Of a DNA stretch of 64,000 nucleotides, positions 9,701 through 19,215 are shown in pieces. A program made the translations under genes and the position numbers. The notes beneath the pieces were generated by a model that was given only the letters and a program-made list of their open reading frames with translations, ran no database searches and was not told where the DNA came from. Location: positions 2,480,001 through 2,544,000 of the forward strand of contig NZ_CP095741.1 in the NCBI RefSeq assembly GCF_023078475.1, in the 5' to 3' direction. The DNA comes from Luteibacter aegosomaticola (GTDB lineage: Bacteria; Pseudomonadota; Gammaproteobacteria; Xanthomonadales; Rhodanobacteraceae). Numbering within the stretch: the stretch's first letter is position 1; each line of letters begins with the position of its first letter.

Positions 9701-10558
9701 GGCGCAACGACCAGCAATGGCTTGTTCACGCCGACCCTGGGCGATTACAACGGTGACCAGGTCGCCGATGTCGCCTTTGCCGGCGATATCAACGGCAACA
9801 TGTGGCGCTTCGACCTGTCAAACGCATCGCTCAGCAGCGCCACGCAGTCGCAGGGCGTAAGCCTGCTGTTCAAGCCGGCCACGGTGAATGCGCAGTCGAT
9901 CACGACCGCGCCGCGCCTGGTGGCCGATCCGAACTCCGCCTACTTCATGGTGGTGCTTGGCACGGGCCGCTTCCTGAGCACCGCCGATACCTCCGATACG
10001 ACGACCCAGGCGATTTATGGCGTGCGCGACCCGGGCGCCAATGTCGCCACACCGATTGTCGTTGGCAACCTGGTCGCCCAGACGCTCTCGTATGATTCGA
10101 CCACAGGTGCCATCGGCGTCACGAGCAACGCCGTGCCGACCACGAAATCGGGCTGGTACCTGAATCTCAACAACCCCAATGGCGAACGCGTCGTGGTGAC
10201 GCCGGCACTCGATGCCAGTTCCAGCACCGTGACGTTCAGTACATTGATCCCAACGGCAAATGATCCCTGCACCACCTCCAGCTCGGGCTCGGTGCTTGCC
10301 CTGGATGCCACGACGGGTGGCGCCGCGTACGGTGTCTCCATCGGCACCACGTCATTCAATCTCGGCACGGGCTACACGCTGGCCGGCGCTCGCGTGACGG
10401 GCGCCGCCACGTCGGGCTCGCTCAGCACCGTGGCCAGCCTCTCCGGCGGCAAGGCCTACAACCCGAGCTCGACCACGGCCGTGGGCGGCAACACCACCAG
10501 CACCGCGATCCCCACGGCACGCCGCCGCGGATGGCGCGTCCTCAATAGCGAGAACTGA
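6791..10558 (+). CDS. pilY1: PilY1, pilus tip adhesin and assembly factor
   Basis: The 1255-residue protein has a cleavable signal peptide (about residues 1-26, ending SAAQA). A von Willebrand A-type metal site, DDSGS, lies at residues 51-55 (D-x-S-x-S). The C-terminal third is the PilY1 beta-propeller: VYVGANDGMLHAFDA, GYTFGTPAIARV, then a calcium loop DYNGDQVAD starting at residue 985 and GNMWRFDL. PilY1 caps type IV pili, regulates retraction through calcium binding and mediates adhesion or surface sensing. The N-terminal two thirds are very rich in Ser, Thr, Gly and aromatic residues. It is the fourth gene of the operon. Confidence 0.93.
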   Translation: MSRLSFPWRAALAFLATVLVGSAAQAGTVTLSATPPGVTSKVAPNIVVTFDDSGSMNSTSIPDALDANYSNKYYYSAKGNPIYFDPTVTYVIPPDALGQPLGTPTFASAWRDGYCANTLTKKCWSPSSGKYLAPVLINLGTSFSTNFLTNTLAGNSPCPRDANEAGWYLSSRGGVTCDALEIPTAVRGSTTTKSGGKTTTTYDTGAFYYVCTSATDDTTCTYHLVANESAAVQANFAIWYSYYRTRNLNARAAIGRVFSAIADNAVRVSWQTLQSQSASSAYYTGSGSYTGAAYGALSSTSQILELANSASCTAASTADTCWRSQFMNWLYGVPASGGTPTRVATIAAGEFYKRTLSTSPAGQDPYWNGSTISSGELACRKNFHMLVTDGYWNGDAPKDVATPDISSVTLPDGTAYSKSVSNAAIYWNQDGTTNPSLADVAFNYWATDLRPDLTNNVPAYWPDVTTGVTAKATTVDTSKPGATSEVYFNPANDPATWQHMSQYMVTMGISGTLAYSGDYLALRKGTKTWPTPLQAGGAQNIDDTWHAAVNSRGGYFSAADPTSLVNSLSSILASVIASNSTSLTLSLSTNVLTANAVAYYASYDTTTWGGTLEARSVSLAGVVSSADIWSTKTTLDGRNLSNAPRAIATSTGPGTGKGVAFTYDNLSTSEKAILNSSDGTGSTAATDNLGTQRVAWLTGVRTLEGTTFRTRGSILGAIFGSQPAYVGAPTGNYTDSFPTGSPEAKSVALDATSSYATFLSNKSSRTPMVYVGANDGMLHAFDASSTSTAGNEVWAYVPASVYSNLPAQSKLKNFTFTPTVDGSPVTGDVFFNPASSSTAGSWHTLLVGSLRYGGRGVFGIDITDPLASTGATAATSATAAQKVLWEFNSDSVSTAGTPANLGYTFGTPAIARVAWTNADGSIGRWVVLVPGGYIPDGSTVTAASNTFSSLFVLDAQTGTLLKEIRTPTGTGATTSNGLFTPTLGDYNGDQVADVAFAGDINGNMWRFDLSNASLSSATQSQGVSLLFKPATVNAQSITTAPRLVADPNSAYFMVVLGTGRFLSTADTSDTTTQAIYGVRDPGANVATPIVVGNLVAQTLSYDSTTGAIGVTSNAVPTTKSGWYLNLNNPNGERVVVTPALDASSSTVTFSTLIPTANDPCTTSSSGSVLALDATTGGAAYGVSIGTTSFNLGTGYTLAGARVTGAATSGSLSTVASLSGGKAYNPSSTTAVGGNTTSTAIPTARRRGWRVLNSEN

Positions 10559-10559
10559 C

Positions 10560-11000
10560 ATGACCGACCTCCGTCAGCGCATGCGCGGCTTCACCCTGCT
10601 TGAGCTCATGATCGTCGTCACGGTCATCGCGATCCTCGCGGCGATCGCCTTCCCGGCGTACAACCGTTATGCGTTCAGGGCCCGGCGTGCCGATGGGCAG
10701 AAGCTCCTGATGGCGATCGGCAATGCGGAAGAGCGTTACTACGCCCAGCAAAACAAGTACGCGGACCTGCAAACCATAGGGTTCTCGACCACGACGACGG
10801 CGACCTCCGACAGCGGCTACTACCAGGCCACGGTCACGCCCCTGACCGTCAATACCTTTGCAGCACAGGGGTTCACGGCAACGGCAGCACCCACCTCTGG
10901 TGGCGCTCAGCAGAAAGACGCGTGCCAGTCGCTCACGCTGACCAATACCGGCGTCAAGGGCCAGTCCGGTAGCGCGACCACCAACGGGGCATGCTGGTGA
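10560..11000 (+). CDS. pilE: Type IV pilus minor pilin PilE
   Basis: The leader MTDLRQRMRG precedes a classic prepilin start, FTLLELMIVVTVIAILAAIA, with Glu5. The 136-residue mature protein has the PilE segments FPAYNRYAFRARRADGQKLL and AEERYYAQQNKYADL, and a Cys pair near the C terminus (DACQS, NGACW) that forms the disulphide D-region. The gene starts one base after the pilY1 stop. This is a minor pilin like PilE of Pseudomonas or Xanthomonas, not the major pilin PilA, judged by its place in the operon. Confidence 0.9.
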   Translation: MTDLRQRMRGFTLLELMIVVTVIAILAAIAFPAYNRYAFRARRADGQKLLMAIGNAEERYYAQQNKYADLQTIGFSTTTTATSDSGYYQATVTPLTVNTFAAQGFTATAAPTSGGAQQKDACQSLTLTNTGVKGQSGSATTNGACW

Positions 11001-11593
11001 GGACGCGTGGCTTTTCCATCGTCGAACTGATGGTGGCGATCCTGATCGCCACCATCCTTGCCGCGATCGCGATACCCTCCTTCCGCACCACGATCCAGAA
11101 GCACCGGCTGCGCAGCGCGACGGATAACCTGCAGGCGGCCATCGACTATGCCCGAGCCGAAGCGGTACTCCGGGCCACGTATGTTTCGCTGTGCGCGAGT
11201 ACCGATGGCGCCACCTGCTCCGGCACCAAGACGTATGAGACGGGCTGGCTGGTGTACTCGCACCCGGTGGCGACTACCGCCGCTTCCGACGTGTACTCGA
11301 GTACCGCCAGCAAGGGCATGCTCATCCTCCGCGCCGGGGCTGCACTCACGCTCGTTTCCGCCCGCGCGCTGGATACGGGCGTTGTGACGTTTGGCCAGCA
11401 GGGCCAGCTCGAGCCGGTGTCCACCCGCACGAACGCCACCCAGCCGATGGCCTTCGTTCTGTGCGCCGTGACGACGGGGACCGCGTTGCCTGGCCAGAAC
11501 ACCGCGAAGGTGCCCGGGTCACGCATTGGCATCAGCGCGTTTGGCGCCTCGGCCGGCACGAAGCTCAATACGACGGATGCCTGCACGCTCTGA
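10991..11593 (+). CDS. fimT: FimT/GspH-type pseudopilin
   Basis: The leader MLVRTRG is followed by FSIVELMVAILIATILAAIA, a prepilin sequence with Glu5. After the helix, HRLRSATDNLQAAIDYARAEAVLR is the hallmark of the GspH/FimT family. Length (200 residues) is normal. FimT-type minor pilins belong to the priming complex, and some bind DNA during natural transformation. The gene overlaps the end of pilE by 10 bases and closes the operon, whereas in Pseudomonas-type operons fimT or fimU precedes pilV. Confidence 0.85.
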   Translation: MLVRTRGFSIVELMVAILIATILAAIAIPSFRTTIQKHRLRSATDNLQAAIDYARAEAVLRATYVSLCASTDGATCSGTKTYETGWLVYSHPVATTAASDVYSSTASKGMLILRAGAALTLVSARALDTGVVTFGQQGQLEPVSTRTNATQPMAFVLCAVTTGTALPGQNTAKVPGSRIGISAFGASAGTKLNTTDACTL

Positions 11594-11639
11594 GTTTGCG
11601 CTACAGTCCGGGCCTTCCCCCTTGCGCCGGAGAGCCCCG

Positions 11640-12047
11640 ATGATCGACCACACTGGAGTCACCGTCAGCGACTTCGAGCGCAGCAAGGCGTTCTACCAGG
11701 AGGTGCTTGGCCAGATCGGCTACGAGCTCCTCGCGATTTTTCCGGCCTCGGTCACGGGGCGCACGGATGTCGCCGGATTCGGCGAGGGCGGCAAGGCGGA
11801 TTTCTGGATCTACAAGGGCGAGCCGAACCGGCCGCCCGTGCATGTCGCCTTCCGGGTCACTTCCCGCCAGCTCGTGCATGCCTTCCACGAGGCCGCGCTC
11901 GCCGCGGGTGGCCGTGATAACGGGCCGCCCGGCCCGCGCTCGCATTACCACGAGGGCTACTACGGTGGCTTTATCCTCGATCCGGATGGCCACAACATCG
12001 AAGCGGTGTTCCACGGCCAGTCCCACCCCCAGCACCCGGGCGCCTGA
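11640..12047 (+). CDS. VOC (glyoxalase/dioxygenase fold) protein
   Basis: The 135-residue protein begins MIDHTGVTVSDFERSKAFYQ and ends with GFILDPDGHNIEAVFHG, the typical first and last strands of a single vicinal-oxygen-chelate domain. His4, the His in PVHVAFRV and the Glu in NIEAV would be metal ligands. It resembles uncharacterised glyoxalase-like proteins, and the substrate is unknown. The ATG has GGAGA about 7 bases upstream. The gene follows the pilus operon after a 46-base gap and may be read through from it. Confidence 0.85.
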   Translation: MIDHTGVTVSDFERSKAFYQEVLGQIGYELLAIFPASVTGRTDVAGFGEGGKADFWIYKGEPNRPPVHVAFRVTSRQLVHAFHEAALAAGGRDNGPPGPRSHYHEGYYGGFILDPDGHNIEAVFHGQSHPQHPGA

Positions 12048-12096
12048 TCGCCCGCAAGTCGGCAGGCAGTTATCATGGGTAGCTACTAGTCCCTGA

Positions 12097-12951
12097 TTGG
12101 CTCCTGCCTTGGCGCATTACACCGGCCCGCTCCTTACCGAACCCTCCGCCCATGCGCTGCTCATCGCGCGCAAGGGCGGCGCCGCGACCTGGCGTGGCTC
12201 GCTGGACCTTGGCTGCAGTGAGGGCGAAGCGACGCTGAGCGATGAGGCCTGGACCTGGCAGGACCAGGCCTACCCTTATCCCGGCAAGATCAAAGCACGC
12301 ACGATTTACGCGTGGGACGGCGAATCGTTCGAACCCGTATCGCGGTTTTCGGGATCATTGATCAAGCTCGTACCCACCGAATGGGGCGCGCCGACGTTCG
12401 AGATCGATGGCATCAAGATGCTGCCCACCTCGAAGGAATCTCCGCTCGACGATGCCCGCCGCAAGGTTGCGCTTGTAGAACCGCGCGGCAAGGTCGTACT
12501 GGATACGTGCGGCGGCCTGGGGTATTTCGCGGCGTGCTGCCTGGAGGCTGGCGTGAGCCGCATCCAGTCGTTCGAGAAGAACCCCGACGTGCTTTGGCTG
12601 CGCACCATCAACCCCTGGTCGCCCGATCCCGACGCTCCCGCTGCTGGCGGGCGCCTGCAACTCACGCAGGGTGATGTGTCGGAAGCCATCACCGCGATCG
12701 CGGACGCCTCCGTTGACGCCATCCTGCACGACCCGCCGCGCTTCGCTATCGCGGGTGAGCTCTACTCGCAGGCGTTCTACCACGAACTGGCTCGCGTCAT
12801 TCGACGTGGTGGCCGCCTGTTCCATTACACCGGCAGCCCGAACAAGCTCACCACGGGGCGCGATATGCCTGCCGAGGTGACTGTGCGTCTTGAGAAGGCC
12901 GGCTTCGCGGCAAAGCCCACGCTCGACGGCGTCTACGCTACCCGACGGTAG
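12097..12951 (+). CDS. Archaeal-type SAM methyltransferase (COG2521-like)
   Basis: The C-terminal half is a Rossmann methyltransferase: VVLDTCGGLGYFAACCLEAG (motif I, near residue 137), SFEKNPDVLWLRTINPWSP, and DAILHDPPRFAIAGELYSQ with His211. It ends with RVIRRGGRLFHYTGSP. This run matches the COG2521 'predicted archaeal methyltransferase' family, whose substrate is unknown to me. The N-terminal 110 residues resemble a substrate-binding domain of the same family (TFEIDGIKMLPTS). The start is uncertain: TTG is used here and another in-frame TTG lies 12 bases on. The TAG stop lies in a partial REP sequence. Confidence 0.75.
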   Translation: MAPALAHYTGPLLTEPSAHALLIARKGGAATWRGSLDLGCSEGEATLSDEAWTWQDQAYPYPGKIKARTIYAWDGESFEPVSRFSGSLIKLVPTEWGAPTFEIDGIKMLPTSKESPLDDARRKVALVEPRGKVVLDTCGGLGYFAACCLEAGVSRIQSFEKNPDVLWLRTINPWSPDPDAPAAGGRLQLTQGDVSEAITAIADASVDAILHDPPRFAIAGELYSQAFYHELARVIRRGGRLFHYTGSPNKLTTGRDMPAEVTVRLEKAGFAAKPTLDGVYATRR

Positions 12952-12962
12952 GAGCGCGCTTG
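12948..12962 (+). repeat. Partial REP arm at the end of the methyltransferase gene
   Basis: GTAGGAGCGCGCTTG matches the head of the dispersed REP element seen elsewhere in the window, without a second arm. Its TAG is the stop codon of the upstream gene. Confidence 0.6.
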
Positions 12963-13016
12963 GTGTTTACGCGGCGGGTCGTGTACGATCCCGCCCCCGC
13001 GATTCACTGCCGGCGG

Positions 13017-13355
13017 TCAGACAAAGCGATGCGTCGCTTTTTCGACCAGGGTGCGTAGCTGCTGGGCCATGGCGGCCGCGTCATCGTGGCTGGCGTTCTT
13101 CATGGCATCGAGCAACTGCCCTGCCCGTGCATCGGCCTCGATGAGATCACGAAACGTGCTGGCGAGAAGCTGCACGGCCGCGACGTTCACGCCGCGGCTG
13201 TCGAAGCCCATCGCCTTGCGCCGCTTGCGATAGCGCGCCTGGCGCTGCGCGTTCGTGAGCGCATCCGGCTTGCGAGGGCGGCCGCGGCCACGCTTCGCAC
13301 TCGGAAACATATCCGACGTGTTCGGATCACGAGTCGCGTTGATGTTCTTCTTCAT
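13017..13355 (-). CDS. Small basic AT-hook protein, candidate autorepressor
   Basis: The 112-residue product carries an AT-hook-like motif (KRGRGRPRKPDALTNAQRQA, residues about 21-40) followed by a strongly basic stretch RYRKRRKAMG. The C-terminal half is helical (VAAVQLLASTFRDLIEADAR and AMAQQLRTLVEKA) and may dimerise. I do not recognise a named family; the arrangement recalls small plasmid-type repressors. A 25-bp perfect palindrome stands 6 bases before its start codon, which suggests self-regulation. It lies downstream of the efflux gene on the same strand, 39 bases after its stop. Confidence 0.65.
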   Translation of the reverse strand: MKKNINATRDPNTSDMFPSAKRGRGRPRKPDALTNAQRQARYRKRRKAMGFDSRGVNVAAVQLLASTFRDLIEADARAGQLLDAMKNASHDDAAAMAQQLRTLVEKATHRFV

Positions 13356-13361
13356 GGCCCT

Positions 13362-13386
13362 ATTATTCGTTACGGTAACGAATAAT
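13362..13386. promoter_or_regulatory. 25-bp perfect palindrome before the AT-hook gene
   Basis: Arms ATTATTCGTTAC and GTAACGAATAAT flank one central G. The palindrome ends 6 bases before the ATG of the AT-hook gene, where the ribosome-binding site and promoter should be. There is no U-run, so an operator is more likely than a terminator. Confidence 0.7.
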
Positions 13387-13394
13387 TCAAGTCA

Positions 13395-15029
<1,635 letters not shown>

Positions 15030-15042
15030 CTATTCATCTCCG

Positions 15043-15723
15043 ATGACTGACCCGGACACCTCCACCCTGAAGAAGCCGCGCCGAGGCCGCCCGCCTGGCC
15101 GCCCGCACGCGCAGCCGGACAGCGCCGACCAGCGCAGCCGCATCATCGACATCGCCCTGGCCCTGTATGCCCGCCAGGGCTATGCCGGGACGACCCTGGC
15201 CGCGATCGCCCGTGCCGCGGACATGACGCCGGCCGCCGTCCACTACTACTTCAAGACCCGCGAGCAGCTCTTCGATGAAGTGCACGAGGCGCACATCGCG
15301 CCCATGCGCGGACGGGTCGAGGCCATCTTCCAGGAATACAAAGGCGACCCGGTCGCGGCCTTCATCAAGGTGGCCGAGCGCTTTGTGGAAGTCGCCGACG
15401 AGCATGAATGGATCGCGCCCGTCTTTTTTGGCGACCTGCTGACCGAGGGCGATACCTTCCGCAAGCACGCCCGGCACAAGATCGACTACAAGAAGCAGGA
15501 AGCCTTCCACGAGCGCATCCTGCAATGGCAAGCCGAAGGCCTGCTCAACCCCGATCTCGACCCGGCACTGGTCATGCCATCGATCATGTCGCTCACCATG
15601 CTGTTCATGGCCGCGCGGCGTAAATGGAAGGACGATCCCATCCGCAAGGACGTGGATCGGGACAGCATCCGCAAGCACGCCGCGGCGTTGCTTGGCCACG
15701 GCCTGGGCCCGGCAAAGGCGTAG
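15043..15723 (+). CDS. TetR-family regulator of the divergent efflux pump
   Basis: After a basic tail (KKPRRGRPPGRPHA) the helix-turn-helix reads IIDIALALYARQGYAGTTLAAIARAADMTPAAVHYYFKTREQLF, a clear TetR_N domain (residues about 30-78). The ligand domain fits TetR_C families. The gene is divergent from the DHA2 transporter and shares its control region, so the inferred job is drug-responsive repression of the pump. Length (226 residues) is normal, and the ATG opens the frame directly. Confidence 0.88.
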   Translation: MTDPDTSTLKKPRRGRPPGRPHAQPDSADQRSRIIDIALALYARQGYAGTTLAAIARAADMTPAAVHYYFKTREQLFDEVHEAHIAPMRGRVEAIFQEYKGDPVAAFIKVAERFVEVADEHEWIAPVFFGDLLTEGDTFRKHARHKIDYKKQEAFHERILQWQAEGLLNPDLDPALVMPSIMSLTMLFMAARRKWKDDPIRKDVDRDSIRKHAAALLGHGLGPAKA

Positions 15724-15752
15724 AATCGGCGTTTTGATTGCGGAGCGGCACC

Positions 15753-16403
15753 TTGGCCTTCCCCTACTCCCTCGTCATCTTCGATCTGGACGGCACGCTG
15801 GTCGATAGCGCCGCCGACATCGCTGAATCGGTGAACCGCACGCTCAGCGACTGGCGGCTGCCGCAGTACGACGTCAAGCAGATCACCGGCTGGATCGGCG
15901 AAGGCTCCCGCCAGCTCATCACCTACGCGTTCCATGATGCCGGCAGTGATGCCGACATCGATGACGTCATGCCGGGTTTCCTGGTGCATTACGCCGAGAC
16001 GGCGCTCGATGCCATCGCCTACGACGGCGTCGTCGACACGCTCGCCGCCCTGCATGCGCAGGGCGTGAAGCTGGCGGTTTGCACCAACAAGAACGAGGAA
16101 TTCGTGCGCCCCCTGCTCGAGGTGCGCGGGATGATGCCGTTCATCGACGGCATTGTCGGCGGCAATACCCTGCCCCAGCGCAAGCCCAGCGGCATGCCGC
16201 TGAAGCATCTGGCCGACGCGGCCGGCGTGCCGCTGGCAAAGACGCTGATGGTGGGCGATTCGGAAAGCGACATGCTCGCCGCGAGGGATGCTGGCGTCGA
16301 CTATGTGCTGGTGAGCTACGGTTACCCGAAGTCGCTCGACATCCATACCGCGGGCGCGAAGGCCGTGATCGACCGCATGCCGGAACTGCTAACGATTTCG
16401 TGA
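15753..16403 (+). CDS. gph: Phosphoglycolate phosphatase
   Basis: This HAD-superfamily hydrolase has motif I IFDLDGTLVDS, motif II AVCTNK, motif III Lys in RKPSGMPLKHLA, and motif IV LMVGDSESDMLAARDAG. Together with the alpha-helical cap these match Gph, which removes phosphate from 2-phosphoglycolate formed in DNA repair. The TTG at MAFPYSLV is chosen because GGAG lies 7 bases upstream; another TTG 15 bases earlier lacks one. Length is 216 residues. It follows the TetR gene on the same strand by 29 bases. Confidence 0.88.
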   Translation: MAFPYSLVIFDLDGTLVDSAADIAESVNRTLSDWRLPQYDVKQITGWIGEGSRQLITYAFHDAGSDADIDDVMPGFLVHYAETALDAIAYDGVVDTLAALHAQGVKLAVCTNKNEEFVRPLLEVRGMMPFIDGIVGGNTLPQRKPSGMPLKHLADAAGVPLAKTLMVGDSESDMLAARDAGVDYVLVSYGYPKSLDIHTAGAKAVIDRMPELLTIS

Positions 16404-16410
16404 CCCAACC

Positions 16411-16478
16411 TGCAGGAGCGCGCTTGCGCGCGATGGGTGCTTGTCGCAACCCCTATCGCGCGCAAGCGCGCTCCTACA
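16411..16478. repeat. REP pair (inverted, GTAGGAGC family)
   Basis: Two arms of the form AGGAGCGCGCTTGCGCGC face each other across about 20 bases, giving a long hairpin. It sits between the convergent genes gph and msrA and could end transcription from both sides. Confidence 0.85.
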
Positions 16479-16512
16479 AGAGCCGGTTTATCCGCGGATC
16501 AACGCAGGCGGA

Positions 16513-17013
16513 TCAGGCGGCGCGCTTCGGCAGGACCCAGTCCGGGCGGATGAAGTGGCAGGTGTAGCCGTTCGGATACTTCTCCAGGTAATCCTGGTGT
16601 TCCGGCTCGGCTTCCCAGAACGGGCCCGCCGGCGAAAGCTCCGTGACCGCCTTGCCCGGCCACAGGCCCGAGGCATTCACATCGGCAATCGTGTCTTCCG
16701 CGATCGCCTTCTGCTCGTCATCCAGGTAGAAAATCGCCGAACGGTAGCTCGTGCCGAGGTCGTTGCCCTGGCGGTTCACCGTGGTCGGGTCGTGGATCTG
16801 GAAGAAGAACTCAAGGATCTTGCGGTAACTGATCTTCGCCGGATCGAACTCGATCTCGATCGCTTCGGCGTGCGTGCCGTGGTTGCGGTAGGTGGCATTC
16901 GGCACATCGCCACCGGAGTAACCGACGCGCGTGCTGATGATGCCTGGCTGCTTACGGATCAGATCCTGCATGCCCCAGAAGCAACCGCCGGCCAGGATGG
17001 CTTTCGAAGTCAT
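16513..17013 (-). CDS. msrA: Peptide methionine sulfoxide reductase A
   Basis: The MsrA signature GGCFWGMQ carries the catalytic Cys11. [26 protein letters not shown] and [11 protein letters not shown] are family hallmarks. It reduces the S-epimer of methionine sulfoxide in proteins. No C-terminal resolving Cys cluster is visible, so recycling probably uses another Cys or thioredoxin directly. The ATG overlaps the msrB stop (ATGA), so the two halves of the repair system are translated together. Length (166 residues) is at the short end of the family. Confidence 0.95.
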   Translation of the reverse strand: MTSKAILAGGCFWGMQDLIRKQPGIISTRVGYSGGDVPNATYRNHGTHAEAIEIEFDPAKISYRKILEFFFQIHDPTTVNRQGNDLGTSYRSAIFYLDDEQKAIAEDTIADVNASGLWPGKAVTELSPAGPFWEAEPEHQDYLEKYPNGYTCHFIRPDWVLPKRAA

Positions 17014-17471
17014 GCTGCACCTCCCTGGGTGGACGTGAAAAGCCCGGCGTACTGGCCGTAGCCCTCCTTCTCGAGGTCGGCCACCGGGATGAACCGCAGC
17101 GACGCCGAGTTGATGCAGTAGCGCAAACCGCCACGATCACGCGGGCCATCCGGGAACACGTGGCCCAGGTGGCTATCGCCGTGGGTCGAACGCACCTCGG
17201 TGCGGATCATGCCGTGCGTGGTATCGCGGTTCTCGACGACGTGCTCGTCTTCCAGCGGCTGCGTGAAGCTGGGCCAGCCACAGCCACTATCGAACTTGTC
17301 GAGCGATGAAAACAGCGGCTCGCCCGAAACGATGTCGACATAGATGCCCGGTTCCTTGCTCTCGTGGAACGCATTGTGGAACGGGCGTTCGGTACCACTC
17401 TGCTGGGTAACCCGGAACTGCTCCGGGCTGAGCCGGGCGAGGGCCTCGGGGGTCTTGCGGTAGTCGGACAT
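17010..17471 (-). CDS. msrB: Peptide methionine sulfoxide reductase B, zinc-free type
   Basis: The sequence has [26 protein letters not shown] and the active-site [13 protein letters not shown]. It reduces the R-epimer of methionine sulfoxide. The two CxxC zinc motifs found in many MsrB proteins are missing (YVDIVSG and HVFPDGP stand in their places), so it is the zinc-free form. The Cys in SGCGW is the likely resolving residue. The start at [11 protein letters not shown] has AGGAGG 6 bases upstream. msrB is the first gene of an msrB-msrA operon. Confidence 0.95.
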   Translation of the reverse strand: MSDYRKTPEALARLSPEQFRVTQQSGTERPFHNAFHESKEPGIYVDIVSGEPLFSSLDKFDSGCGWPSFTQPLEDEHVVENRDTTHGMIRTEVRSTHGDSHLGHVFPDGPRDRGGLRYCINSASLRFIPVADLEKEGYGQYAGLFTSTQGGAA

Positions 17472-17578
17472 GGGAGCCTCCTGGGGATGATCGGCGCCGC
17501 GGTCGCCCGCTTCGCCGCTCCCCACATAATGCGGGCGAGCGGCGTGGATGCAATGCCCCGGGAGGGTGAACGCAGGCC

Positions 17579-19063
17579 TCAGGCGGCCTGCTCCTCCACC
17601 CACTGGTGGCCCGCCTGGGCCAGCAGTGCGCGAGCCGATTCTGGCCCCCAGGTGCCCGCTTCATAGGAATCCGGGCCTGCCGCCGCCGTGCTCCAGCCTT
17701 CAAGGATGGGCGTCACCCACTGCCAGGCGGCCTCGGTCTCGTCCTTGCGAACGAACAGCGCCGGGCTGCCCTTGACCGCATCGAGCATCAGGCCCTCGTA
17801 CGAATCGCGGAACACCACGCGGCCCGGCTCGCCCAGCTTCGACAGGGCATCGACCTCATCAAGGCCAAACGAGTTACCCGGCTGCTTCACGAACAGCGGC
17901 AGGATCACGCTCTCGTTCGGCTGCACGCGAATGACCAGGCGGCTGCCCGGACGGGCTTCACCAAACAGGCCGGGCTCGCCGCCGCGGAACTGGATGACCA
18001 CCTCGGTCAGCTTCTCCGGCATGCGCTTGCCCGAGCGCAGGTAGAACGGCACGCCCTGCCAGCGCGGCGTATCGATTTCGGCCTTGAGCGCGACGAAGGT
18101 CTCGGTATTACTCGGATTCGCATCCGGCAGCTCTTCACGGTAGGCCGGCACGGGCTGGCCACCCGTGGTGCCACGCACATACTGACCGCGTGCCACGTTG
18201 GCGGCGAGATTGTTCGGGTCGAGCGGCTTCAGCGAGGTCAGCACGCGCACCTTCTCATCGCGCAGCGCATCGGCATCCAGCGACGACGGGCGCTCCATCG
18301 CGACCACGGTCAGCACCTGCAGCAGGTGGTTCTGGATCATGTCGCGAAGCGCGCCCGATCCATCGTAGTAGCCGCCGCGACCTTCCAGGCCCACCGTCTC
18401 CGCAGCGGTGATCTGAACGTATTCGATGGATTCGCTATCCCACATGCGCTCGAGCATCGGGTTAGCGAAGCGCAGCGCGATGATGTTCTGCACCGCTTCC
18501 TTACCGAGGTAATGGTCGATGCGATAGATGCTGTTTTCGGGGAAGTGGCGACCCACGCCCTCGTTCACCTTGCGAGCGGTCTCCAGGTCGGTACCGATCG
18601 GCTTCTCGAGGACGATGCGCGACTGCGCGGTGCGCAGGCCCTTCTCGTCGATGTTCTTCGCGATATCGCCGTACAGGTCAGGCGCGGTTGCGAGGTAGAA
18701 GACCCGAGCACGGCCAGCATCGTCGTTGGCCAGTTTCTCCGACAGACCCGCCCAGTTGCCGCCGGCTTCGGCGCCATTGAGGCTCACGTAATGCACCAGG
18801 CGAAGGAAACGCTGAACCGTCGCCTCGACGAACTCTTCGCCACGGATGAACTCGCGAAGCGCCTTCAGCGCCCGTTCGCGGTACGCCTCATCATCCAGCG
18901 GCGAACGCGCCGTACCGATGATCCGGGCATCCGTCGGCACCTGGCCTTCGGCAAAACGACGGTACAGCGCGGGCAACAGCTTGCGCATGGTGAGGTCGCC
19001 GGTGGCGCCGAAGATCACGTAATCGAAAGACGGAACGGGTTCGAGCTGGCTTGAAGAGGTCAT
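17579..19063 (-). CDS. zwf: Glucose-6-phosphate 1-dehydrogenase
   Basis: The product begins with the nucleotide-binding [17 protein letters not shown], has the substrate-binding [13 protein letters not shown], and ends with the usual [15 protein letters not shown]. It oxidises glucose 6-phosphate to 6-phosphogluconolactone, producing NADPH for the pentose phosphate and Entner-Doudoroff routes. Length (494 residues) is typical. MTSSSQLEP is taken as the start; the upstream open frame has no family resemblance. No gluconolactonase or edd gene is adjacent. NADPH made here could feed the nearby thioredoxin-dependent Msr enzymes, which is a loose link. Confidence 0.95.
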   Translation of the reverse strand: MTSSSQLEPVPSFDYVIFGATGDLTMRKLLPALYRRFAEGQVPTDARIIGTARSPLDDEAYRERALKALREFIRGEEFVEATVQRFLRLVHYVSLNGAEAGGNWAGLSEKLANDDAGRARVFYLATAPDLYGDIAKNIDEKGLRTAQSRIVLEKPIGTDLETARKVNEGVGRHFPENSIYRIDHYLGKEAVQNIIALRFANPMLERMWDSESIEYVQITAAETVGLEGRGGYYDGSGALRDMIQNHLLQVLTVVAMERPSSLDADALRDEKVRVLTSLKPLDPNNLAANVARGQYVRGTTGGQPVPAYREELPDANPSNTETFVALKAEIDTPRWQGVPFYLRSGKRMPEKLTEVVIQFRGGEPGLFGEARPGSRLVIRVQPNESVILPLFVKQPGNSFGLDEVDALSKLGEPGRVVFRDSYEGLMLDAVKGSPALFVRKDETEAAWQWVTPILEGWSTAAAGPDSYEAGTWGPESARALLAQAGHQWVEEQAA

Positions 19064-19215
19064 GGCCTGGTATCCGAAGCAAAGGATGGCGGCGGCTTTG
19101 CCGTCGTCGACGCATTGCTGGATAAGGGGTGTTGGCCCGGATTCAAGGGGCTGGATCGATCTAAATCGTTGCCTCGGGCGCACAACACCTTTGCCACACC
19201 ACTTCGCGGGAAGCC

